Assembly (NCBI GenBank): GCA_023259235.1
Contig: JAHFQQ010000080.1
Coordinates: forward strand, 1 to 12,279
Origin: Polaromonas sp.
GTDB lineage: Bacteria > Pseudomonadota > Gammaproteobacteria > Burkholderiales > Burkholderiaceae_C
Length of the DNA: 12,279 bases
Reading direction: 5' to 3'
The notes under the pieces were generated by a model. That model saw only the letters and a list, made by a program, of their open reading frames with translations, made no database searches and was not told where the DNA came from. Shown here piece after piece: positions 6,498 through 12,279 of the stretch. Position 1 is the first letter of the stretch. Each line of letters begins with the position of its first letter. The position numbers and the translations under genes are program-made.

Positions 6498-7427
6498 TCA
6501 GGCCCGGTCAGCCACGCGTTCACCCAGCAAACCGGAGGGTCGCAGGGTCAGCACAAAAATCAGCACGAGGAAGGCAAAAATGTCGGAGTACTGGCTTCCC
6601 AGCACACCCCCGGTCAGCGGACCGATATAGCCGGCTCCGATGGATTCGATCAACCCCAGCAAAATGCCGCCCAGCACGGCTCCTCCCAGGTTGCCGATGC
6701 CACCAAACACGGCGGCGGTAAATGCCTTGAGGCCGGGCAGAAAGCCCATGGTGTGCTGCACCGTGCCGTAGTTGGATGCATACATCACACCAGCCAGCGC
6801 GGCCAGGATGGCGCCAATGATGAAGGTGGCCGAAATGACCGTATCGGGCCGCACGCCCATCAGTGCGGCAACCGGCGGGTTCTCGGCGGTCGCGCGCATG
6901 GCACGCCCCAGCCTGGTGTAATGCACCACCCACATCATTATCGACAGCGACACCGCAGTAGCGCCCAGGATGAAAATCTGCGTCACGGTAATCACCGCGC
7001 CAGCGAACTGGAGCGGCTCTGGCGGAAGCAGCGTAGGGTAGGCCTTGTAATTGGGCTTCCAGATCATCATCGCCAGCGTCTGCAACAGCAGCGACATGCC
7101 AATGGCGGTAATCAGGGGCGCCAGCCTGGGCGAATTGCGCAACGGCCGGTAGGCGATTTTTTCAATCGAATAATTCAGCGCGCTGCACACCACAAAGGCG
7201 ATCAGCAGCGATACCAGCAAAATTACCCACCCCGGCGAACTGGGCATGGACTGCTGCATCCAGCCAATGACGGTCCAGCTGGTCAGGGCGCCCACCATCA
7301 GGACCTCCCCATGGGCGAAATTGATCAGGCCGATGATGCCATACACCATGGTGTAGCCCAGGGCAATCAGGGCGTACATGCTGCCCAGAACCAGCCCGTT
7401 GATGACCTGCTGTAGCAATACATCCAT
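6498..7427 (-). CDS. livH: Branched-chain amino acid-type ABC transporter permease LivH
   Basis: A 309-residue inner-membrane permease and first gene of the operon. The N-terminus LLQQVINGLVLGSMYALIALGYTMVYGIIGLINFAHGE is the strongly conserved LivH signature (read here in parts: QQVINGLVLGSMYALIAL and INFAHGE). Later blocks are RAMRATAENPPVAALMGV, the cytoplasmic coupling loop, and AFTAAVFGGIGNLGGAVLGG near the C-terminal third. The ATG start has GGAG (7436-7439) eight bases upstream. The operon order livH-M-G-F matches the common Liv arrangement except that no livK gene precedes it. The transcript probably begins in the 271-base gap before rarA; TACAAT (7580-7585) is a -10-like hexamer without a good -35, and TTGACA lies at 7535-7540. 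Confidence 0.95.
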   Translation of the reverse strand: MDVLLQQVINGLVLGSMYALIALGYTMVYGIIGLINFAHGEVLMVGALTSWTVIGWMQQSMPSSPGWVILLVSLLIAFVVCSALNYSIEKIAYRPLRNSPRLAPLITAIGMSLLLQTLAMMIWKPNYKAYPTLLPPEPLQFAGAVITVTQIFILGATAVSLSIMMWVVHYTRLGRAMRATAENPPVAALMGVRPDTVISATFIIGAILAALAGVMYASNYGTVQHTMGFLPGLKAFTAAVFGGIGNLGGAVLGGILLGLIESIGAGYIGPLTGGVLGSQYSDIFAFLVLIFVLTLRPSGLLGERVADRA

Positions 7428-7523
7428 AACTCACTCTCCATCGTGTTTGAGATTGCCAACGCCACTTGCCGAGCATCCGCCACCGGGATCACCGGAACCA
7501 GCCGGGTATTTGTCCGGGTTAAC

Positions 7524-7569
7524 AAAAAGCCCGCCTGTCAAAGCCAGATAACTGGTGAACGTGGCGAGC
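7524..7569 (-). terminator. Candidate intrinsic terminator downstream of rarA
   Basis: On the - strand GCTCGCC (7563-7569) pairs with GGCGGGC (7529-7535) over seven pairs including one G:U, and is followed by TTTTT (7524-7528). The 27-base loop contains a smaller hairpin, CCAG/CTGG (7544-7555). It could end rarA transcription before livH, or attenuate a transcript running into liv. The long loop lowers confidence. Confidence 0.35.
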
Positions 7570-7631
7570 AAGTCCGCGAATTGTAGCCAAGCGTGTCCAG
7601 CGAAATCGGCCCAACGTTGCAGTTTTTGCGG

Positions 7632-7658
7632 GGTTTACCCTTGTAAATCATTTTTTTT
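7632..7658 (+). terminator. Intrinsic terminator, + strand, first of two
   Basis: GGTTTAC (7632-7638) and GTAAATC (7643-7649) form a 7-bp stem (one G:U) with tetraloop CCTT, followed after one A by eight Ts (7651-7658). This is a good intrinsic terminator on the + strand only; on the - strand the stem is not followed by Ts. No + strand gene lies in front of it in the window. Confidence 0.5.
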
Positions 7659-7659
7659 C

Positions 7660-7697
7660 GCGGCTGGATCGATCTGTATCAGCCGCTTTTCCTTTTT
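7660..7697 (+). terminator. Intrinsic terminator, + strand, second of two
   Basis: GCGGCTG (7660-7666) and CAGCCGC (7680-7686) form a perfect G+C-rich 7-bp stem with a 13-base loop, followed by TTTTCCTTTTT (7687-7697). It directly follows the first hairpin and ends one base before the rarA stop codon at 7699. In the - direction the stem is followed by As, so it does not terminate rarA. Confidence 0.5.
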
Positions 7698-7698
7698 A

Positions 7699-9006
7699 TT
7701 AGTCTTGCTGATTGTTTTTTAATTTCAGCTCTTTCAACTTATCTGAAATCCTGATTTCCAGGCCGCGATCAACCGGCCGGTAAAATTCAGGTGCAGTCAT
7801 GCCTTCGGGAAAATAATTCTCACCTGCAGCAAAGCCGCCTTCTTCGTCGTGAGCGTAGCGGTAGTTTTTGCCGTAATCCAGTTCTTTCATGAGCTTTGTA
7901 GGTGCATTGCGCAAATGCAGCGGCACCGGGCGCGTGCCGTCGTTCTTGATGAATGCTCTTGCCGCGTTGAACGCCCTGTACACCGCATTGGACTTTGGCG
8001 CCACTGCTAGATAGACCACGCACTGCGCCAGCGCCAATTCACCTTCCGGCGACCCCAGCCGTTCATAGACTTCGGCCGCGTCAAGCGCCAGCCGCAGCGC
8101 GCGCGGGTCGGCCAGCCCGACGTCTTCACTGGCCATGCGAATCAGCCGGCGCGCCAGATAGCGCGGCTCGGCACCACCGTCGAGCATGCGCATGAGCCAG
8201 TAGAGTGATGCGTCGGGGTCGGAGCCGCGCACCGATTTGTGCAGCGCCGAAATCGTGTCGTAAAACTGTTCGCCACCTTTGTCGTAGCGGCGCATCTGCT
8301 GGCCCAGCACCTTGAGCAGCCAGGCATCGGTCACTTCAGTAACTTTTTCGCCTGCAGCCGCCACGCCCAGGGATTCCAGCGTGTTGAGCAGGCGCCGGGC
8401 ATCGCCATCGGCGTAGGCAACCAGCCGGTCACGGGCCTCGGTGGCTATTGTTTCAATAGCCGGCAGGACGTGTTCCCGAAGGACTTTTGCCACTATTTTC
8501 TGCAGATCCGTGTCCGAAAGCGGCTGCAGCACATACACCACCGTGCGTGACAGCAGGGCTGAAATGACCTCAAACGAAGGGTTCTCGGTGGTGGCGCCGA
8601 TAAAGGTGAAGAGGCCGCTTTCCACATGCGGCAAAAAGGCGTCCTGCTGGCTTTTGTTGAAGCGGTGCACCTCATCGACGAACACGATGGTCCGCTTGCC
8701 ACCCTGCCCTTGCCAGACACTTGCCTGTTCAACCGCTTCGCGAATATCCTTGACGCCGCCAAGCACCGCGGAGATGGTGATGAAATGCGCATCAAAACTG
8801 CTGGCCATCAGTCGGGCAAGAGTGGTTTTTCCCACGCCGGGCGGACCCCACAGAATGCAACTGTGCGGCTGGCCCGACTCAAACGCGATGCGCAGCGGCA
8901 TGCCGTCCCCCAGCAAATGCTGCTGTCCGATGACTTCACCCAGGGTTTTTGGGCGCAGGCGCTCTGCCAGGGGCGTATGGTCACGGGATGCTGATGCGTC
9001 GCTCAT
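7699..9006 (-). CDS. rarA: Replication-associated recombination protein RarA (MgsA), AAA+ ATPase
   Basis: A 435-residue clamp-loader-like AAA+ ATPase that acts at stalled replication forks and binds SSB and DNA ends (known for E. coli RarA, 447 residues). Motifs: Walker A GPPGVGKTT (54-62), Walker B IVFVDEVHRFNK (107-118), sensor-1 region GATTENPSF (137-145) and the arginine-finger segment LLSRT (151-155). The C-terminal half carries the tetramerisation domain (DPDASLYWLMRMLDGG, and the tail block LRNAPTKLMKELDYGKNY). The ATG at 9006 has no Shine-Dalgarno sequence upstream; instead TAGAAT lies six bases before it. In many proteobacteria rarA follows lolA directly; here a gene on the opposite strand separates them. 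A perfect inverted repeat lies in codons near 8443-8461. Confidence 0.96.
   Translation of the reverse strand: MSDASASRDHTPLAERLRPKTLGEVIGQQHLLGDGMPLRIAFESGQPHSCILWGPPGVGKTTLARLMASSFDAHFITISAVLGGVKDIREAVEQASVWQGQGGKRTIVFVDEVHRFNKSQQDAFLPHVESGLFTFIGATTENPSFEVISALLSRTVVYVLQPLSDTDLQKIVAKVLREHVLPAIETIATEARDRLVAYADGDARRLLNTLESLGVAAAGEKVTEVTDAWLLKVLGQQMRRYDKGGEQFYDTISALHKSVRGSDPDASLYWLMRMLDGGAEPRYLARRLIRMASEDVGLADPRALRLALDAAEVYERLGSPEGELALAQCVVYLAVAPKSNAVYRAFNAARAFIKNDGTRPVPLHLRNAPTKLMKELDYGKNYRYAHDEEGGFAAGENYFPEGMTAPEFYRPVDRGLEIRISDKLKELKLKNNQQD
8443..8461. repeat. Perfect inverted repeat inside rarA
   Basis: GGCTATTG (8443-8450) and CAATAGCC (8454-8461) are separated by TTT, giving an 8-bp stem with a 3-base loop. 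It encodes part of the protein (residues around ETIATEA) and shares the AATAGC core with the repeats at 3754-3774 and 10632-10646. Confidence 0.45.
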
Positions 9007-9012
9007 GCTGGC

Positions 9013-9018
9013 ATTCTA
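9013..9018 (-). promoter_or_regulatory. -10-like hexamer immediately before rarA
   Basis: TAGAAT on the - strand matches 5 of 6 consensus -10 positions. It ends six bases before the rarA ATG (9006), so transcription from it would begin at about the start codon, giving a leaderless mRNA. There is no convincing -35 at 16-18 bases. Weak alone, but consistent with the lack of a ribosome binding site for rarA. Confidence 0.25.
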
Positions 9019-9088
9019 GGAGCGTGCGAGGCGCAAAAACAGGAAGCTGTCATTGCGCGCTACCATCTGGCAAAAACAAGGTGACTTG

Positions 9089-9949
9089 ATGTCTCGTACC
9101 ATGGTCTTCCTGCTGACCATGCTGGCTATGCTGGCGTTCGCGGGCAATTCGCTGCTGTGCCGCCTGGCGCTGAAGCACACCGGCATTGATCCCGCCAGCT
9201 TCACCACCGTGCGCATTGTCTCCGGTGCGCTGACGCTCTGGCTCATCAGTCAAACCCACGGTCGCCGCGCCACTGGAAACGGAAACTGGCCGTCCGCACT
9301 GGCGCTGTTTGCATATGCCGCAGGGTTTTCCTATGCCTATGCAGGTCTGTCAGCGGGCGTGGGGGCGTTGTTGCTGTTTGGCGCAGTACAGGCCACCATG
9401 ATCGGCTACGGGTTGCGGGTGGGTGAGCGTCTGCTCGCGCGGCAATGGCTCGGGCTGCTATGCGCGTTTGCGGGGCTGACGGGTTTGCTGCTGCCTGGTC
9501 TGTCGGCACCGCCGCTGCTCGGCTCAGCCCTGATGCTGGGCGCTGGCGCTGCGTGGGGCGTATATTCGCTGCGCGGCAAAGGAGCCGGTGATCCGACCCG
9601 GGTGAGCGGCGGAAACTTCTTGCGAGCCTCCGCTCTGGCCATCGTGCTGAGTCTGGTCACGGTGCCATGGAGTTCCGTGAACAAGGATGGGTTGGGCTAC
9701 GCGCTGGCCTCCGGCGCCCTCACCTCCGGAGTCGGCTATGCAATTTGGTACACCGCGCTGCGAGGGCTGAAGGCCACCAGCGCGGCAACAGTCCAGCTCA
9801 GCGTGCCGGTTTTAGCCGCCTTGGGGGGCATCGTGTTTCTTGGTGAAGCCATCACAACGAGGCTGCTCCTGGCCTCCGCCGCCATCCTCGGCGGGATCGC
9901 ACTGGTCATGGTCTCCAAAAAGCCCGCTCTTCCCGGATCGAACTCATGA
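9089..9949 (+). CDS. EamA/DMT-family membrane transporter
   Basis: A 286-residue inner-membrane protein of the drug/metabolite transporter superfamily. About ten hydrophobic segments occur in two halves, the EamA repeat: the first begins VFLLTMLAMLAFAGNSLLCRLAL and the family's TTVRIVSGALTLWL block follows; the second half starts near LGSALMLGAGAAWGVYSLRGK and contains SGVGYAIWYTALRGL and the conserved VPVLAALGGIVFLGEAIT end block. Such proteins export amino acids, purines or other metabolites; the substrate here is unknown. ATG 9089 is chosen because AAGGTG sits five bases upstream; an in-frame TTG at 9053 has no such support. It runs opposite to lolA and rarA, with 82 bases to the rarA start (divergent) and 56 bases to the lolA stop (convergent). 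Confidence 0.88.
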   Translation: MSRTMVFLLTMLAMLAFAGNSLLCRLALKHTGIDPASFTTVRIVSGALTLWLISQTHGRRATGNGNWPSALALFAYAAGFSYAYAGLSAGVGALLLFGAVQATMIGYGLRVGERLLARQWLGLLCAFAGLTGLLLPGLSAPPLLGSALMLGAGAAWGVYSLRGKGAGDPTRVSGGNFLRASALAIVLSLVTVPWSSVNKDGLGYALASGALTSGVGYAIWYTALRGLKATSAATVQLSVPVLAALGGIVFLGEAITTRLLLASAAILGGIALVMVSKKPALPGSNS

Positions 9950-9969
9950 CTCTTTCCCCGAAACGCCGG

Positions 9970-9987
9970 AAAACATCGATGTCGATG
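9970..9987 (-). terminator. Weak candidate terminator after lolA
   Basis: On the - strand CATCG (9983-9987) pairs with CGATG (9974-9978) around loop ACAT, extendable by two G:U pairs, and is followed by TTTT (9970-9973). It lies about 20 bases past the lolA stop. The stem is short, so it may be inefficient. It sits in the 56-base gap where lolA and the EamA gene converge. Confidence 0.28.
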
Positions 9988-10005
9988 CCAGCGCCTTCAC
10001 CTTGC

Positions 10006-10662
10006 TTACTGCCGCAATAAGTCGGCGCCTTGCGGCGGCTTGAACCTGAAACTGTCGGCCGGCAAGACCGGGTTGACCTCGACCTTGCTGAAGTTCAGCA
10101 CCGAGCGCTGTCCAAAGCTGTCAAGAATTTCGAGCACCGCCAGTTCAGTCGATTTTTCGGTTGCGCTTTCGCGCACGCGAAATCCCACCCGAACTGTCTG
10201 CAACTGGCCGTCGCTGGCCTTCGGCGTAGCCACCACCCATTGCAGGCCGTCCTTGTCGGGCGCGTCGGCAAGAGTGAAATCAGCCTGCAGGGCACGCAGA
10301 TCTGGTGCGGCGGCAATCAGCGCTGCCGGTGTGGAGCCCAGCGCGCTGGCCTGTTTGCGCGCGGTGACCTGGTTCAGGTCCACGTCGTACAGCCACAGCG
10401 TCTGGCCATCGGCCACGACGCTCTGCTCAAAGGGTTTTCTGTAGATGAAGCTAAAGCGGTTGGGCCGGGCAAACGCGAAAGTTCCACTCGATGTTTTACT
10501 GCGTGCGCTTTGGCCCTGCCTGGCCGGGGCAGTGACTACCTGGGTGAAGTCAGCGCGGCCGGTGCGCACCGTTCTCATAAAATTCTCGAGGCTTTCCAGG
10601 CCATCCGCCCATGCAGAACAAGCGCAGCCAACTATTAAAATAATAGCAAACAACTTCTTCAT
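10006..10662 (-). CDS. lolA: Outer-membrane lipoprotein carrier protein LolA
   Basis: A 218-residue periplasmic chaperone that takes lipoproteins released by the LolCDE inner-membrane complex and hands them to LolB at the outer membrane. Residues 1-19 (MKKLFAIIL...CSAWA) look like a signal peptide with cleavage AWA|DG. The mature protein shows the family features: DFTQVV early, SGTFAFARPNRFSFIYRKP forming the start of the hydrophobic half-barrel, VADGQTLWLYDVDLNQVT, and the closing block LPADSFRFKPPQGADLL. ATG 10662 is chosen because GGAG lies eight bases upstream; an in-frame GTG at 10671 would overlap the ftsK stop. The five-base gap to ftsK points to co-transcription. Odd point: the signal also contains IVGC, which fits a lipobox. 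Confidence 0.93.
   Translation of the reverse strand: MKKLFAIILIVGCACSAWADGLESLENFMRTVRTGRADFTQVVTAPARQGQSARSKTSSGTFAFARPNRFSFIYRKPFEQSVVADGQTLWLYDVDLNQVTARKQASALGSTPAALIAAAPDLRALQADFTLADAPDKDGLQWVVATPKASDGQLQTVRVGFRVRESATEKSTELAVLEILDSFGQRSVLNFSKVEVNPVLPADSFRFKPPQGADLLRQ
10632..10646. repeat. Short inverted repeat at the start of lolA
   Basis: CTATTA (10632-10637) and TAATAG (10641-10646) are separated by AAA. The repeat lies in the codons for the hydrophobic core of the LolA signal peptide (AIILIV). It shares the ATAGC-like core with the two other inverted repeats noted. At this size and A+T content it may be chance. Confidence 0.25.
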
Positions 10663-10667
10663 CAAAT

Positions 10668-12279
10668 TCACTCCGCCCGCGCCGGAACCAGAATTTCGCG
10701 CTGGCCGCTGCCGCTCATGGCGCTGACCAGCCCGGCATTTTCCATGTCTTCCACCAGCCGCGCGGCGCGGTTGTAGCCGATCTTGAGGTGGCGCTGCACC
10801 AGCGAAATGCTGGCCTTGCGGTTTTTCAGGACCACTTCCACGGCCTGGTCGTACATTGGATCTTTTTCACCGCTGGCCTTGCCGGCCAGGTCGCCGTCCT
10901 CGCCATCGACCGTGCCGCCTTCAAGCACGCCGTCAATGTAGTTGGGCTCGCCCTGCTGCTTGAGGTAGGCTACCACGCGGTGTACCTCATCGTCGCTGAC
11001 AAAGGCACCATGCACGCGAATCGGAAAGCCCACGCCGCTGGGCATGTAGAGCATGTCTCCCATTCCCAGCAGGGCCTCGGCCCCCATCTGGTCAAGAATG
11101 GTGCGGCTGTCTATCTTGCTGCTGACCTGAAACGACAGCCGCGTCGGAATGTTCGCCTTGATCAGGCCGGTGATCACATCCACGCTGGGGCGCTGGGTGG
11201 CCAGCACCAGGTGAATGCCGGCGGCGCGCGCCTTTTGCGCCAATCGGGCAATCAGCTCTTCGATTTTCTTGCCGACCACCATCATCAGATCGGCCAGCTC
11301 GTCAATCACCACGACAATGTAGGGCAGGCGTTCCAGCGGCTCGGGCTGCTCGGGCGTCAGGCTGAACGGGTTGTAAATGAATTCGCCGCGCGCCCTGGCG
11401 TCGTCGATCTTGACGTTGTAGCTCGCCAGATTGCGCACGCCCAGCCGGCTCATCAACTTGTAGCGCTTTTCCATTTCTGCCACGCACCAGGTCAGTGCGT
11501 TTGCGGCCTGCCGCATGTCGGTCACCACCGGGCATAGCAAATGCGGAATGCCTTCGTAGGCGCTCATCTCCAGCATCTTGGGGTCGATCAGCAGCAGCCG
11601 CACATCGCGCGCATCGGCCTTGTACAGCAGGCTCAGGATCATCGCGTTGATGCCCACCGACTTGCCCGAGCCGGTCGTGCCGGCCACCAGGCAGTGCGGC
11701 ATCCTGGCCAGATCGGCCACCACGGCATGGCCGGCAATGTCCTTGCCAAGTCCGAGCGTGAGCATGGATTTGGCTTCGTTATAAACCTGCGAGCCCAGAA
11801 TTTCGCTGAGTTTGATGGATTGCCGCTTGGCGTTGGGTAACTCCAGCGCCATGTAGTTCTTGCCGGGAATGGTTTCAATCACGCGGATCGACACCAGGCT
11901 CAGGGCACGCGCCAGGTCCCTGGCCAGGTTGACCACCTGCGAACCCTTGACACCCGTGGCGGGCTCGATCTCATAGCGGGTAATGACCGGGCCGGGCGCG
12001 GCGGCCACCACCCGCACCTCGACGCCAAAATCCCTGAGCTTCTTCTCGATCAGCCGCGACGTCATTTCCAGGGTCTCAGGGGCCACGCTTTCCTGCCGCT
12101 GCAAGGCCCCATCGAGCAGGTCCACCTGCGGCAGCCGGGAGTCGGGCAGCTCGCTGAACAGCGGTTTTTGCCGCTCCTTGGCAACCCGCTCGCTTTTCGG
12201 AACGCCTGCCAGCGTAGGCTCGATCACGACCGGCAGCGGGTGGTGCTCTTCAATTTCGATGCGCTCGCCGGTCAGGGTC
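10668..12279 (-). CDS. ftsK: DNA translocase FtsK, C-terminal motor part (5' end outside the window)
   Basis: The visible 536 residues are the motor of the septal DNA pump that clears and decatenates chromosome ends at division. The frame is open to the right edge, so the N-terminal membrane domain and linker are missing; the GTG at 12227 is only an internal codon. Present: the alpha domain (MTSRLIEKKL through PGPVITRYEIEPATGVKGS), the beta RecA-type ATPase with Walker A AGTTGSGKS (about visible residues 199-207) and Walker B YIVVVIDELADL, followed by LATQRPSVDVITGLIKANIP, and a C-terminal gamma winged helix (YDQAVEVVLKNRKASISLVQRHLKIGYNRA and RLVEDMENAGLV) that in characterised FtsK proteins reads KOPS sites and activates XerD. 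The acidic GEDGD-containing stretch links motor to gamma domain. It is followed after five bases by lolA. Confidence 0.96.
   Translation of the reverse strand, partial: TLTGERIEIEEHHPLPVVIEPTLAGVPKSERVAKERQKPLFSELPDSRLPQVDLLDGALQRQESVAPETLEMTSRLIEKKLRDFGVEVRVVAAAPGPVITRYEIEPATGVKGSQVVNLARDLARALSLVSIRVIETIPGKNYMALELPNAKRQSIKLSEILGSQVYNEAKSMLTLGLGKDIAGHAVVADLARMPHCLVAGTTGSGKSVGINAMILSLLYKADARDVRLLLIDPKMLEMSAYEGIPHLLCPVVTDMRQAANALTWCVAEMEKRYKLMSRLGVRNLASYNVKIDDARARGEFIYNPFSLTPEQPEPLERLPYIVVVIDELADLMMVVGKKIEELIARLAQKARAAGIHLVLATQRPSVDVITGLIKANIPTRLSFQVSSKIDSRTILDQMGAEALLGMGDMLYMPSGVGFPIRVHGAFVSDDEVHRVVAYLKQQGEPNYIDGVLEGGTVDGEDGDLAGKASGEKDPMYDQAVEVVLKNRKASISLVQRHLKIGYNRAARLVEDMENAGLVSAMSGSGQREILVPARAE

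Noticed and set aside
6474..7415. Long open frame (313 codons) on the + strand opposite livH
   Set aside because: It is exactly antisense to a clear LivH and its product is rich in Gln, His and Gly, as expected from the complement of hydrophobic permease codons.
7538..7651. 37-codon ATG frame on the - strand between rarA and livH
   Set aside because: No ribosome binding site (only an A-run before the ATG), no recognisable features, and it runs through the candidate hairpins.
10788..11537. 249-codon + strand open frame opposite ftsK
   Set aside because: Antisense to the conserved FtsK motor; composition (His, Gln, Val) has no recognisable motif and no ribosome binding site was seen.
12225..12227. 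GTG at 12227 as the start of ftsK
   Set aside because: The frame is open to the window edge and FtsK proteins have several hundred more residues including membrane segments, so this is an internal valine codon.
1..12279. CRISPR array, IS element, prophage, toxin-antitoxin or defence genes
   Set aside because: I saw no regularly spaced direct repeats, transposase or integrase motifs, or known defence domains; all sizeable genes belong to ordinary families.

Overview
The window looks like ordinary chromosomal DNA of a betaproteobacterium, most likely Burkholderiales and plausibly a Comamonadaceae-like genus. The reasons are the ftsK-lolA-rarA gene set, a livHMGF cassette with typical betaproteobacterial protein sequences, a '2Fe-2S/FAD (glucoseen-type) reductase' divergent from an atypical SDR protein, a tRNA-Ala(CGC), and roughly 55-62% G+C. 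The genus is inference; no rRNA or species-specific marker is present.

Layout from left to right. (1) 1-1297: an orphan periplasmic amino-acid-type substrate-binding protein on the + strand, with a good promoter and ribosome binding site and lower G+C than the rest. (2) 1493-1568: tRNA-Ala(CGC) on the - strand. (3) 1631-3685: a divergent pair, an atypical SDR protein (-) and a ferredoxin-domain FAD/NAD reductase (+), sharing a region of about 100 bp that may hold promoters for both. (4) 3686-3851: a convergent gap with a hairpin and a palindromic repeat. (5) 3852-7427: the livH-livM-livG-livF operon (-), two permeases and two ATPases of a branched-chain amino acid/amide-type ABC importer, tightly spaced and without its own binding protein. 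(6) 7428-7698: a gap rich in terminator-like hairpins on both strands. (7) 7699-9006: rarA (-), a replication-fork AAA+ ATPase. (8) 9089-9949: an EamA-family exporter (+) lying against the direction of its neighbours. (9) 10006-12279: lolA and ftsK (-), apparently one transcript; ftsK is cut by the right edge and its N-terminal membrane domain lies outside the window.

How the genes work together: LivH/M form the membrane channel and LivG/F the ATPases of one importer, which must take a binding protein from elsewhere; the + strand protein at 161-1297 belongs to the right family but is not in the operon. FtsK (chromosome segregation at division), LolA (lipoprotein chaperone) and RarA (stalled-fork maintenance) are unrelated in function but are commonly clustered in proteobacteria; here the EamA gene separates rarA from the other two.

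I found no phage, IS element, CRISPR array, toxin-antitoxin pair or other obviously new system. The most interesting signals are small: two tandem intrinsic terminators on the + strand at 7632-7697 with no + strand gene in front of them, a possibly leaderless rarA, a set of ATAGC-type inverted repeats, and a glucoseen-type reductase with no deoxysugar genes around it.
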